Positions 36,023 through 44,499 of a DNA stretch of 64,000 nt are shown piece by piece; position 1 is the stretch's first letter; each line of letters opens with the position of its first letter. The DNA is from Microbulbifer sediminum. Lineage in GTDB: Bacteria > Pseudomonadota > Gammaproteobacteria > Pseudomonadales > Cellvibrionaceae. A model generated the notes under the pieces. That model was not told the origin of the DNA. It was given only the letters and a program-made list of their open reading frames with translations, and did not search any database. The stretch covers positions 1,419 to 65,418 of the forward strand of contig NZ_JAJSAP010000011.1 of assembly GCF_021729035.1 (NCBI RefSeq), read 5' to 3'. A program made the translations under genes and the position numbers.

Positions 36023-36436
36023 ATGTCAAAAGAGAAAGACGATAACTACTGGCGCGATCGACTCACCGATGAAGAGTTCCATGTCTGCCGCAAGGCGGGT
36101 ACAGAGCGGCCCTTCTCCGGTGAATACTGGGACTGTTTCGAGGACGGCACCTACCGCTGCCGCTGTTGCGGCGAAGTGCTGTTTCACTCGGAATCCAAGT
36201 TCGATGCCGGTTGCGGTTGGCCGAGTTTCGATGCCGCGATTCGCAGTGGGGCGGTCGAGGAGCGTCCGGACAATTCCCTGGGGATGCAACGTATCGAAAT
36301 TCTCTGTGCCAGCTGCAATGCCCACCTGGGCCATGTATTCCCGGATGGCCCCACGGAAACCGGCTTGCGCTACTGTGTCAATTCGCTGTCGGTGAAACTG
36401 GATCCGGACAATCCGGATAAAGGGGACAAGCAATGA
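36023..36436 (+). CDS. msrB: Peptide-methionine (R)-S-oxide reductase MsrB
   Basis: It repairs oxidised methionine (R form). The 137-residue protein binds zinc through CRCC and CASC pairs and has the catalytic Cys in RYCVNSLSV. The GCGWPSF block is diagnostic. CAGGAGAGT precedes the ATG at 36023. The stop overlaps the DUF1499 gene by 4 nt. Confidence 0.95.
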   Translation: MSKEKDDNYWRDRLTDEEFHVCRKAGTERPFSGEYWDCFEDGTYRCRCCGEVLFHSESKFDAGCGWPSFDAAIRSGAVEERPDNSLGMQRIEILCASCNAHLGHVFPDGPTETGLRYCVNSLSVKLDPDNPDKGDKQ

Positions 36437-37188
36437 GAAATACCCACTGGAGTCGCTGGCTGGTGCGCATCCAGCTGCTGCTGATTGCCGTTATCTTTGT
36501 GGCAGGGCTGGCGCTGCGACTGGAGCTGGTCCATTTCAGGCTGGTATTCCAAGTGTTCAAGTATGCCGGGCTGGCGGCACTGGGGATGGCCCTGGCCAGT
36601 ATGCTGGTGTTTATCTGGGGCCTGGTAAAGCGCCATGCCGATGCCCGGCGGGCGGCCCTGTGGGCTGTGGTGCTGGGCCTGCTGCCGGTGGCCGTGCCGC
36701 TGCTGACCGTGGGCAAGAGCAACTTTGGTGTGCCGCCGATACACGATATCACCACCGATCTCGGCAACCCGCCGGCATATCGGGCGGTCCTGTCGCTGCG
36801 CGAGGAGGGCGATAACAGCGCCGAATACGATGGCGAGGAAGTGGCCCGGCAGCAGCGGGAGGCAGATATCTATGAGGATATCCGGCCGCTGGACCTGGAC
36901 CTGCCGGTCGCGCGGGTGACCGCGATGGCGGCGCAGGTGGCGGAGGACCTGGGCTGGCGGATTGTGGCCCGGGACGACGAAACCGGTCACCTGGAAGCGG
37001 TCGACCGGACCCCGCTGCTGGGATTCAGTGATGATGTGGTGGTACGTGTGACCCGGGTGGAAAAGGGGGCCCGGGTGGATGTCCGTTCCAGCTCCCGTGT
37101 GGGGATCAGTGATCTCGGTGCCAATGCCGAGCGGATCCGGCGATTCCTTGGGGAGCTGGAAGAGTTCGCCGCAGAACAGGGCCAGTAA
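36433..37188 (+). CDS. DUF1499 membrane protein
   Basis: A 251-residue protein with three N-terminal membrane helices (about 14-30, 43-65, 75-93) and a C-terminal DUF1499 domain. That domain is seen as PPIHDITTDLGNPPAY and later ETGHLEAVDRTPLLGFSDDVVVRV. Function is unknown in the family. It overlaps msrB by 4 nt (ATGA). Confidence 0.85.
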   Translation: MRNTHWSRWLVRIQLLLIAVIFVAGLALRLELVHFRLVFQVFKYAGLAALGMALASMLVFIWGLVKRHADARRAALWAVVLGLLPVAVPLLTVGKSNFGVPPIHDITTDLGNPPAYRAVLSLREEGDNSAEYDGEEVARQQREADIYEDIRPLDLDLPVARVTAMAAQVAEDLGWRIVARDDETGHLEAVDRTPLLGFSDDVVVRVTRVEKGARVDVRSSSRVGISDLGANAERIRRFLGELEEFAAEQGQ

Positions 37189-37280
37189 GTAGGCGGGGGC
37201 ACCGCGGTGCTCCGGAACTGGGGTTCGGGTAAGTGCCTGACTATAAAAGAAAAAAACAGGAATTTTTTTTCGATCGGGTG

Positions 37281-37309
37281 TTGACAGCTTCCCGGGTGCT
37301 CCATAGAAT
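37281..37309 (+). promoter_or_regulatory. Sigma70 promoter of the tRNA-Glu/Gly operon
   Basis: TTGACA (37281-37286) and TAGAAT (37304-37309) are separated by 17 bp, with a GC-rich discriminator (GCGCCCC) just after. This is the pattern of a stringently controlled stable-RNA promoter. The first tRNA starts 65 nt later. Confidence 0.88.
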
Positions 37310-37374
37310 GCGCCCCACTTCTGACGCACAGCGGATCACTGAGACGCCAAGAGTGCTGAGGAAGGAGATCTTGG

Positions 37375-37450
37375 GTCCCCTTCGTCTAGAGGCCTAGGAC
37401 ACCGCCCTTTCACGGCGGTAACAGGGGTTCGACTCCCCTAGGGGACGCCA
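37375..37450 (+). tRNA. tRNA-Glu (anticodon TTC), copy 1
   Basis: 76-nt cloverleaf with encoded CCA. The acceptor stem is GTCCCCT/AGGGGAC with G1-C72. The anticodon loop CTTTCAC gives TTC. It matches the usual bacterial tRNA-Glu. Confidence 0.97.
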
Positions 37451-37452
37451 TT

Positions 37453-37528
37453 GCGGGAATAGCTCAGTTGGTAGAGCGCAACCTTGCCAAGGTTGAGGTC
37501 GCCGGTTCGAACCCGGTTTCCCGCTCCA
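37453..37528 (+). tRNA. tRNA-Gly (anticodon GCC), copy 1
   Basis: 76-nt cloverleaf with encoded CCA, acceptor stem GCGGGAA/TTCCCGC and anticodon loop TTGCCAA. Only 2 nt separate it from the preceding tRNA-Glu. Confidence 0.97.
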
Positions 37529-37647
37529 GTTTCTTTCGTGACGATGTGATTCAATATCCTGTCGATACGAAGAATACCAAGGGGCAACCCGAGGTAATGC
37601 CACGGCAGTGTGGCAGCACAAGGTGTAGAAGCCTGTGCAAGTTTTCT

Positions 37648-37723
37648 GTCCCCATCGTCTAGAGGCCTAGGACACCGCCCTTTCACGGCGGTAACAGGGG
37701 TTCGACTCCCCTTGGGGATGCCA
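37648..37723 (+). tRNA. tRNA-Glu (anticodon TTC), copy 2, variant acceptor stem
   Basis: Identical to copy 1 except at three positions: T7 to A with compensating A66 to T, and C72 to T. The result is a terminal G1-U72 wobble pair. The rest of the molecule, including the TTC anticodon, is unchanged. Confidence 0.95.
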
Positions 37724-37727
37724 ATAC

Positions 37728-37752
37728 GGCCCGGCAGCAATGCTGCCGGGCC
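37728..37752 (+). other. Inter-tRNA hairpin
   Basis: A near-perfect inverted repeat (GGCCCGGCAGCA/TGCTGCCGGGCC) fills most of the 40-nt spacer between tRNA-Glu copy 2 and tRNA-Gly copy 2. No T run follows, so it is more likely a processing or spacer hairpin than a terminator. Confidence 0.6.
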
Positions 37753-37763
37753 AACCTGAAAAA

Positions 37764-37839
37764 GCGGGAATAGCTCAGTTGGTAGAGCGCAACCTTGCCA
37801 AGGTTGAGGTCGCCGGTTCGAACCCGGTTTCCCGCTCCA
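37764..37839 (+). tRNA. tRNA-Gly (anticodon GCC), copy 2
   Basis: 76 nt and identical to copy 1. It is the last gene of the four-tRNA operon and is followed by a terminator 5 nt later. Confidence 0.97.
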
Positions 37840-37844
37840 GATAG

Positions 37845-37872
37845 AAAAGCCGCTCATTTGAGCGGCTTTTTT
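37845..37872 (+). terminator. Terminator of the tRNA-Glu/Gly operon
   Basis: AAAAGCCGCTC-ATTT-GAGCGGCTTTTTT, a standard intrinsic terminator. No copy of the structured repeat seen behind tRNA-Arg and tRNA-Ser follows it. Confidence 0.9.
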
Positions 37873-38010
37873 ATTTTCCGCCCACGTCACTACTAATCCC
37901 TTTTCCCTTTCTGGATCCAGGAAACGCGCACCGCGCCAGCGGAAGCCGTGCCTATACTTGCAGCCGGAAACGACCGCCCGGCGATATTCGCGGGGCCATG
38001 GAGGAAGAGA

Positions 38011-39381
38011 GTGACAGTGCGCAGGGATGCCCCGGTTGTCATTGCACGCATCGTGGTAGCCGGTCTCTTGCTGGCATGTACGGCCTGTTCCTATATGCCG
38101 GAGCAGGCAGCTCCGCTGGCGCGGTGGTCGCCGGAGCGGAATGCGGCGGCGCGCGAGAGGATGAGCGGTGACCGCTCCACCGAGATTGCCGTGCTGCTGG
38201 CCTTCTCCGGCGGCGGGACCCGGGCAGCCGCACTGTCCTATGGGGTCCTCAGGGAACTGGACCGGACGCCGGTACGCACCTCCGCCGGTCAGCGCACAAT
38301 GCTGCAGGAGGTGGACATGATTTCCTCTGTATCCGGCGGCAGTTTCACCGCAGCCTATTACGGCCTGTACGGCGAACGGATTTTTGCCGATTACGAGGAG
38401 CGCTTCCTGCGCCGGGACGTGCAGGGGGAGCTGGTCCGGCGGGCCCTGAGCCCCTCCAACTGGCAGCGCCTCGCCAGCCCGACTTTCGGCCGCATCGACC
38501 TGGCGGCGGAATACTACGATGAGCTGCTGTTTGACGATGCCCCCCTGGGCGCACTGGTCAGGCCCGGTGTACCCAGGGTGGTGATCAACAGCACGGACCT
38601 TGCCACCGGTGAGCGCGTGCCGTTCGTGCAGGAAATGTTCGATCTTTTCTGCCTGGACCTGGAAAGCTATCCGCTGTCGCGGGCAGTGGCCGCTTCCTCG
38701 GCGGTGCCGCTGGTGTTCTCGCCGGTCGCGGTCCAGAATCACGCCGGTAGCTGCGGTTTCCGGCAGCCTGCCTGGGTGGACCGGGCCCTGAAAGATGACC
38801 AGCTCACTTCCAGGAAGATTGCCGCGCGCAGTGTGAAGGGATACCTGGATCGGGAAAGGCGGCCGTGGCTGCACCTGGTGGATGGAGGAATTTCCGACAA
38901 CCTCGGGCTGCGCAGTTATTACCGCACCATTACCCTGACCGCGGACCCGGCGGTCAATTCCAGGCTGCTCCCTCATCTCAACGCGCGCCATATCCTCATG
39001 ATACTGGTCAATGCCAATTCACATCCCCACCGCGAATGGGCGGAGGAGGCGCATTCACCGCCGTTCCTGGAAGTGGCGGGCAGTGTCAGTGGCAGCCAGA
39101 TACAGCGGTTCAGCGACGACACCATACTGATCACCCGGAAGATGTTTGAGCAGTGGGTGGATGAAAACTCGACACCGGATCGGCCGGTGACCTTCCACTT
39201 TGTGGAGGTGAGTTTTGACCGCGTGAAAAGTGATGCTGACCGGCAGTACCTCAACAGTATCGGCACCACATTCCGCCTGACGGATACAGAAGTTGACCGC
39301 CTGATCGCAGCTGGCCAGCGGGTCCTGGCCGATTCCCCGCCCTACCGGGATTTCGTGCGGCTGGTGCAGGGCGCGAGGTAG
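38011..39381 (+). CDS. Patatin-like phospholipase, predicted lipoprotein
   Basis: A 456-residue lipid acyl hydrolase-like protein. The GTG at 38011 has GGAGG 6 nt upstream and gives a lipoprotein signal with lipobox LLACTAC. The patatin parts are the oxyanion loop FSGGGTRAAALSYG, a nucleophile elbow SSVSGGSF (first Gly of GxSxG replaced by Ser) and the Asp dyad in LVDGGISDNLGLRS. The protein is likely attached to the envelope. It may act on phospholipids, but this is untested. Confidence 0.85.
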   Translation: MTVRRDAPVVIARIVVAGLLLACTACSYMPEQAAPLARWSPERNAAARERMSGDRSTEIAVLLAFSGGGTRAAALSYGVLRELDRTPVRTSAGQRTMLQEVDMISSVSGGSFTAAYYGLYGERIFADYEERFLRRDVQGELVRRALSPSNWQRLASPTFGRIDLAAEYYDELLFDDAPLGALVRPGVPRVVINSTDLATGERVPFVQEMFDLFCLDLESYPLSRAVAASSAVPLVFSPVAVQNHAGSCGFRQPAWVDRALKDDQLTSRKIAARSVKGYLDRERRPWLHLVDGGISDNLGLRSYYRTITLTADPAVNSRLLPHLNARHILMILVNANSHPHREWAEEAHSPPFLEVAGSVSGSQIQRFSDDTILITRKMFEQWVDENSTPDRPVTFHFVEVSFDRVKSDADRQYLNSIGTTFRLTDTEVDRLIAAGQRVLADSPPYRDFVRLVQGAR

Positions 39382-39479
39382 ACGTCCCGGTCCCTGCGGT
39401 AGTCCGAATGGGTGAGCCGCTTGCTTCAATCCCCCGCCGGGGAAAACCCCCATAGTTTGTCCGGTTGCAATGTGGAGGC

Positions 39480-39504
39480 TAAGGGCGTTGAATATGCGCC
39501 CTTA
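39480..39504 (+). promoter_or_regulatory. Inverted repeat before the ABC exporter operon
   Basis: TAAGGGCG-N9-CGCCCTTA lies just upstream of the ribosome site of the ABC gene. It could be an operator or a leader hairpin; no regulator binding site is recognised. Confidence 0.35.
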
Positions 39505-39520
39505 TCCGCAGGAGGATTCA

Positions 39521-40453
39521 ATGACAGCTGCGCTCTCCATTCGCAACCTCGAGAAAACCTACGACAACGGCTTCCAGGCCCTGAAAGGCATCAGCTTCGA
39601 TGTGCAGCCGGGGGATTTCTTTGCCCTGCTGGGCCCCAACGGTGCCGGCAAGTCCACCACCATCGGGATTATCTGCTCCCTGGTGCGCAAGACTGCAGGC
39701 AGTGTGTCGATATTCGGGGTGGATATCGATAAGGATTTCGCAGCAGCCAAGCAACTGCTGGGCGTGGTGCCGCAGGAATTCAATTTCAGCCAGTTTGAGA
39801 AGGTGTATGACATCGTCTGCACCCAGGGCGGCTTTTACGGCATGCCGCGTAAACTGGCGGAAGAGCGCACCGAGAAGTACCTGAAGCAGCTGGGGCTGTG
39901 GGACAAGCGCAGTGTGCAGGCGCGTATGCTGTCGGGCGGCATGAAGCGGCGCCTGATGATCGCCCGCGCGCTGATCCACGAACCCCGGTTGCTGATCCTG
40001 GACGAACCCACCGCGGGTGTGGATATCGAACTGCGTCGCTCCATGTGGACCTTCCTGCAGGAGATCAACGCAGAGGGCACCACGATTATCCTCACCACCC
40101 ACTACCTGGAAGAGGCGGAGAGCCTGTGCCGCAATATCGCCATTATCGACAACGGTGATATCGTCGAGAACACTTCTATTCGCTCGCTGCTGAAAACCCT
40201 CAACCGGGAAGTGTTTATCCTCGATGTGCGGGACACCCTCGAAGCCTGTCCCGACCTGGGTGGCTTCCACGGCCGCTTGCTGGACGAGAACAGCCTGGAA
40301 GTGACGGTGGAAAAAGGCCAGTCGCTGAATGACCTGTTTAGCCGGTTGGGAGAGCAGGACGTGGCAGTGGTGAGCATGCGCAATCGCGCCAACCGACTCG
40401 AAGAGCTGTTTGTGTCGCTCCTGGAAGAAGAGCGGCAGGGAGGGGAAGCGTAA
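39521..40453 (+). CDS. yadG: ABC-type exporter ATP-binding protein, YadG-like
   Basis: A 310-residue ABC ATPase. Walker A is GPNGAGKS, the signature LSGGMKRRLMIARAL and Walker B LLILDEPTAGVD, with a switch His in TTHYLEEAESLC. A C-terminal extension of about 80 residues is typical of drug and polysaccharide exporters (ABC-2 type). Start at 39521 follows AGGAGGATTCA. TAATG overlap with the permease gene indicates translational coupling. Substrate unknown. Confidence 0.9.
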   Translation: MTAALSIRNLEKTYDNGFQALKGISFDVQPGDFFALLGPNGAGKSTTIGIICSLVRKTAGSVSIFGVDIDKDFAAAKQLLGVVPQEFNFSQFEKVYDIVCTQGGFYGMPRKLAEERTEKYLKQLGLWDKRSVQARMLSGGMKRRLMIARALIHEPRLLILDEPTAGVDIELRRSMWTFLQEINAEGTTIILTTHYLEEAESLCRNIAIIDNGDIVENTSIRSLLKTLNREVFILDVRDTLEACPDLGGFHGRLLDENSLEVTVEKGQSLNDLFSRLGEQDVAVVSMRNRANRLEELFVSLLEEERQGGEA

Positions 40454-41226
40454 TGCATACATCCGCAGTCTGGACTTCGTTTTCCACCATCCTGCGCCGC
40501 GAGGTGCGCCGGTTCACCCGCATCTGGCCACAGACACTGGTGCCGCCGGTGATCACCATGTCGCTTTACTTTATTATCTTCGGTTCCCTGATCGGCAGCC
40601 GCATCGGCGAGATGGGCGGCTTCTCCTATATGGAATTCGTGGTGCCGGGGCTGATCATGATGGCCGTGATCACCAATTCCTATTCCAACGTGGCCTCGTC
40701 CTTTTACAGCGCAAAATTCCAGCGCAATGTGGAGGAGCTGCTGGTGTCGCCGACCCCCAACTGGGTGATCATGGCCGGCTATGTGCTGGGCGGCGTTTCG
40801 CGGGGCCTGATCGTCGGCTTCGTAGTGACGTTGATCGCCCTGTTCTTCACCGACCTGAGTGTGCAGCATCTGGGGATGACCGTGGCCATTGTGTTCCTGG
40901 CGGCAGTACTGTTCTCGCTCGCCGGCTTTATTAATGCCATCTTCGCCAATAGTTTCGACGATATCTCCATTATCCCGACTTTCGTACTGACGCCGCTCAC
41001 TTATCTCGGTGGGGTCTTCTACTCGATCGAGTTGCTGTCACCGTTTTTCCAGGCGCTGTCAAAGCTGAACCCCGTGCTGTATATGGTGAACGCCTTTCGC
41101 TACGGCGTGCTGGGGGTTTCGGATATCAATGTCGCCTGGGCTTTCGTTGGGGTTCTGGCCTTTATTGCACTACTGTTTGGCTGGGGATTGCACCTGATGT
41201 CCCACGGAAAGCGTTTGCGCCACTGA
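40453..41226 (+). CDS. yadH: ABC-2 type permease, YadH-like
   Basis: A 257-residue inner-membrane permease with about six helices. The ABC-2 signature region is seen in ELLVSPTPNWVIMAGYVLGG and the later TPLTYLGGVFYSIELLSPFFQ. With the preceding ATPase it forms a homodimeric export system of the YadGH type. It starts at the A of the previous gene's TAATG. Confidence 0.9.
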   Translation: MHTSAVWTSFSTILRREVRRFTRIWPQTLVPPVITMSLYFIIFGSLIGSRIGEMGGFSYMEFVVPGLIMMAVITNSYSNVASSFYSAKFQRNVEELLVSPTPNWVIMAGYVLGGVSRGLIVGFVVTLIALFFTDLSVQHLGMTVAIVFLAAVLFSLAGFINAIFANSFDDISIIPTFVLTPLTYLGGVFYSIELLSPFFQALSKLNPVLYMVNAFRYGVLGVSDINVAWAFVGVLAFIALLFGWGLHLMSHGKRLRH

Positions 41227-41311
41227 CCGGGCGGCCGCTGTGCCGCACACCGGTTCCCCATAGATGCGTGTGTCAGCCTGCCTGCGGGCGAACACCCAGA
41301 GCCTGAGACTG

Positions 41312-42154
41312 ATGGAAAGAGAAGACTGGCAGAACCTGCCCCTGGGGCAGGAAACCCGTTACGAGTCGCAGTACAACCCGCAACTGCTGCACCCGATCCC
41401 GCGGCATGTGTCCCGTGCCCACCTGGGTGTCATGGAGGGAAACCTGCCGTTTGTCGGGTACGACGAATGGTGGGGCTTTGAACTGTCGTGGCTGAACTGT
41501 AAGGGTGTGCCGCAGGTGGCGGTGGCCAGGTTCCGTTTTCCGGCTACCAGCCCGCAGATGGTGGAATCCAAGTCCTTCAAGCTGTACCTGAACTCCCTCA
41601 ACCAGACGGAGTTCGGTTCCCGCGATGAGGTGCGGGATACGTTGGCCAGCGACCTCTCCCGGGCTGCCGGCGCGGAGGTGGGTGTTACCCTCCATGATGT
41701 GGCCAGTGAAGAGCTGGCGGTGCACCAGCCCAGGGGCTTCTGTGTGGACCAGCTGGATATCGAAACCCATCGCTACCAGCCGGATGCGGCGCTGCTGAAG
41801 CTCGACTCCAAGGGGGGCGCGGAAGGGCACATTGTCGAAGAAACCCTGTACAGCCACCTGCTGCGTAGCAACTGTCCGGTGACCGGCCAGCCGGACTGGG
41901 CGACCGTGTTCGTGCATTACCAGGGGCCTGCGCTGGACCGGGAGGGATTCCTGGCCTATGTGGTTTCATTCCGGGAGCACCAGGATTTCCACGAGCACTG
42001 TGTCGAGCGGATTTTTTGTGACCTGGATGCCCTGGCGCAATTCAAGTCGCTGACAGTCTGCGCCCGCTATACCCGCCGTGGTGGCCTGGACATCAATCCC
42101 CTGCGTAGCAAGAAAGAGGGCGCCGAGTTGCCGCCGCGCCTGGCCCGGCAGTAA
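41312..42154 (+). CDS. queF: NADPH-dependent 7-cyano-7-deazaguanine reductase QueF
   Basis: It reduces preQ0 to preQ1 in queuosine biosynthesis. The 280-residue protein is the long, two-module type. The QueF motif ESKSFKLYLNSLNQTEF lies in the N-terminal module, and the catalytic Cys in LRSNCPVTGQPDW in the C-terminal one. The ATG at 41312 fits the family length (about 282). It follows yadGH by 85 nt. Confidence 0.95.
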   Translation: MEREDWQNLPLGQETRYESQYNPQLLHPIPRHVSRAHLGVMEGNLPFVGYDEWWGFELSWLNCKGVPQVAVARFRFPATSPQMVESKSFKLYLNSLNQTEFGSRDEVRDTLASDLSRAAGAEVGVTLHDVASEELAVHQPRGFCVDQLDIETHRYQPDAALLKLDSKGGAEGHIVEETLYSHLLRSNCPVTGQPDWATVFVHYQGPALDREGFLAYVVSFREHQDFHEHCVERIFCDLDALAQFKSLTVCARYTRRGGLDINPLRSKKEGAELPPRLARQ

Positions 42155-42371
42155 TCCCCGTCACTCTCCCGGGCCGGTTCGCTGCCGGTGCCCGGCAAGC
42201 CCGATTCCCCTCCCTGTCCAATACCCTGGTCGCCCCTGGCACGCTGTTCCCTGGCTCGGGATGACTCACCGGACAAATTCTTGCCCGGGCCCTTCGCGCT
42301 GGTCTACGGGGAGCTTTACTACGTTAAGGGTTTAGGGTGTGTTAAAGCGATTGATCGTTAAGGTAATGATT

Positions 42372-42908
42372 ATGGGTGACGCAACCGAGCCGGGCGATTC
42401 CCGGCAGGGCAGGTCGATGACACTGTTGGGAATCCTGACCGTCATTCTCGGTATCCTGGCAATCCTGGCCCCCAGTGTTACCGGGTTTTCCATTGCGCTG
42501 CTAATCGGCGCGCTGGTTCTGGTCGGCGGTGTGTTCCGCCTGGTCTGGGCCTTCCGGGCCGGGAGCCTGGGCAAGGGGCTGATCGGGGTTGCACTCGGTG
42601 CACTGACCATCCTGGCGGGCGTCATCCTGCTGGCAAACCCCATTATTCTGTCAGGCAGCCTGACGATCCTGCTGGCAATCTATTTCCTGGTCGACGGCGT
42701 CGTCGAGCTGGTAGCGGGATTCAGTGCCGGCGGCGCCGGTAACCGCGGCTGGCTGATCATTGGCGGGGCGGTATCGATCCTGCTGGGGATACTGCTCTGG
42801 AGCCAGTTTCCCTTTTCCGGGGTCTGGGCGCTGGGGATTCTGTTCGGAATCAAGCTGTTCTTTATCGGCATGATCATGATTACCGGTGGCAGGGTGTTGC
42901 GTGCCTGA
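42372..42908 (+). CDS. HdeD-family membrane protein (DUF308)
   Basis: A 178-residue membrane protein with six predicted helices built as three two-helix repeats. Repeats start at MTLLGILTVILGILAILAP, ALGALTILAGVILLANP and IGGAVSILLGILLWSQF. This internal triplication is characteristic of HdeD-type proteins, named from acid resistance in E. coli. No hdeA/hdeB neighbours are present. The start at 42372 has AAGG 9 nt upstream. Confidence 0.85.
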   Translation: MGDATEPGDSRQGRSMTLLGILTVILGILAILAPSVTGFSIALLIGALVLVGGVFRLVWAFRAGSLGKGLIGVALGALTILAGVILLANPIILSGSLTILLAIYFLVDGVVELVAGFSAGGAGNRGWLIIGGAVSILLGILLWSQFPFSGVWALGILFGIKLFFIGMIMITGGRVLRA

Positions 42909-42985
42909 GCAGAGGGCTGGCGGCCCCGCCAGCGGCGCGTTCCCGTGGCCGTCCCGGGTGGCAGTCCCAACGACAGCCTGGTGCG

Positions 42986-44428
42986 ATGCTGGGTAAAGCC
43001 ATAACACTGTTCACCGCAGTGATTGCCGGTGTCTTTTTGACTCTGGCGGTCGGGCTGGCGCTCTATATCGAGCGCTTGCCGGACCTGCGGGTCTGGCACA
43101 CCGCAGCCCTGGACGCAGAATACACCCGGGATTCCCCGGTGTCGGATTTTGCCGAATACCTGGCCCTGGAAGAGCGCCTGTTTGCGCAGCTGGATCGTGA
43201 GGTATACGCGCGCACCGAACCCGCAGGAGCACATACCGTCAATCGTTATCGACGGGGCAGCCTGGCGGATCCTGGCCGCTGGCCAGTCGACTGGAACCGC
43301 AGTTTCCTGTGGGAGCCCGAGCAACCAGCACGCGCGTCTGTCCTGCTGCTGCACGGGCTCACCGACGCCCCTTACAGCCTGCGTCAGCTGGGCCAGCATC
43401 TGCACCGTGCCGGCGCGAGGGTTCTGGGCCTGCGGATACCGGGCCACGGTACCGCCCCGTCGGGATTGGTGTCCGTCACCTGGCAGGACATGGCGTCGGC
43501 GGTCAGGCTGGCTGTGCGCCACCTGGCCGCCGCCCCGGATGCGGGGCCCATTCATATTGTGGGTTATTCCAATGGCGCGGCCCTGGCGGTCCACTACGCG
43601 CTGGCAACGCTGGAGGATGCGGAGCTGCCGCGGGTCCGGAGCCTGGTGCTGCTCTCGCCGGAAATCGGTGTCTCCCGTATCGCTGCACTGGCGGAGTGGC
43701 AGGCACGGCTCGGGAGGTTCCTGGGAATCGAGAAATTGCAGTGGGACAGCGTGCATGCGCTGGAATACGAACCCTTCAAGTACGGTTCCTTCGCGGTGAA
43801 TGGTGGCACCATCACCCACCAGATTACGGACGCAATCCAGCGTCGGGTCCGCCGGCTTGCCAGTGGAGGTGGCTTACAGCAGATGCCGCCGATCCTGTCG
43901 TTTTCATCGGTGGTGGATGCGACGGTAGAGGCCACAGCGGTGGTGGGAGGCCTTTTCAATTACCTGCCGGAAGGTGGGCATGAGCTGGTGCTGTTTGATA
44001 TTAACCGGCAATCGGACGTGGAGCACCTGCTGACCTGGAGCCCGAGCCGTATGATCGCCACGTTGCGGGACGTCCCGCGTCGGCACTACGGCCTGACGGT
44101 GGTGACCAATGCTGGACCCGGGACGCCGACAGTGGTGGCACGACGATGGGAGGCGGGGCTGGGCGTAAGTCACGACAAAGAGCTCGCGCTGTCCTGGCCT
44201 GCCGGGGTGTATTCGCTCTCCCATGTGGCCTTGCCGTTCCCGCCTGCGGACTACATCTATGGCGGCGCACCACCCGGCCCCGGGCCGGGCATACAGCTGG
44301 GCAACCTGGCGCTGCGCGGCGAGCGCGGGGCACTGGCGATCAGTGCCTCGGCACAGTTGCGGCTGCGCTGGAACCCGTTTTATGACTGGCTTGAAGAGCG
44401 TGCCACGGCATTTATGGCCCTGGACTGA
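42986..44428 (+). CDS. Alpha/beta hydrolase with N-terminal membrane anchor
   Basis: A 480-residue serine hydrolase of the lysophospholipase/carboxylesterase kind. It has one N-terminal helix (ITLFTAVIAGVFLTLAVGLAL) and VLLLHGLTDAPYSLRQL with the oxyanion HG. The nucleophile is in IVGYSNGAALAVH. An acid residue is plausible in VVDATVE and a His in GGHELVLFD. A C-terminal region of about 130 residues is unassigned. No partner genes suggest the substrate. Confidence 0.8.
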   Translation: MLGKAITLFTAVIAGVFLTLAVGLALYIERLPDLRVWHTAALDAEYTRDSPVSDFAEYLALEERLFAQLDREVYARTEPAGAHTVNRYRRGSLADPGRWPVDWNRSFLWEPEQPARASVLLLHGLTDAPYSLRQLGQHLHRAGARVLGLRIPGHGTAPSGLVSVTWQDMASAVRLAVRHLAAAPDAGPIHIVGYSNGAALAVHYALATLEDAELPRVRSLVLLSPEIGVSRIAALAEWQARLGRFLGIEKLQWDSVHALEYEPFKYGSFAVNGGTITHQITDAIQRRVRRLASGGGLQQMPPILSFSSVVDATVEATAVVGGLFNYLPEGGHELVLFDINRQSDVEHLLTWSPSRMIATLRDVPRRHYGLTVVTNAGPGTPTVVARRWEAGLGVSHDKELALSWPAGVYSLSHVALPFPPADYIYGGAPPGPGPGIQLGNLALRGERGALAISASAQLRLRWNPFYDWLEERATAFMALD

Positions 44429-44499
44429 CCTGGGCTGGGATAAACGGGGTGATGCAGGGGTGAGAGTAACAACGCGCGGGCGGGCTGTGCCCACACGGG

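Noticed and set aside
37438-38991. 517-codon minus-strand frame over the tRNA cluster and patatin gene
   Set aside because: It passes antisense through two tRNA genes and a clear patatin gene with a good ribosome site.
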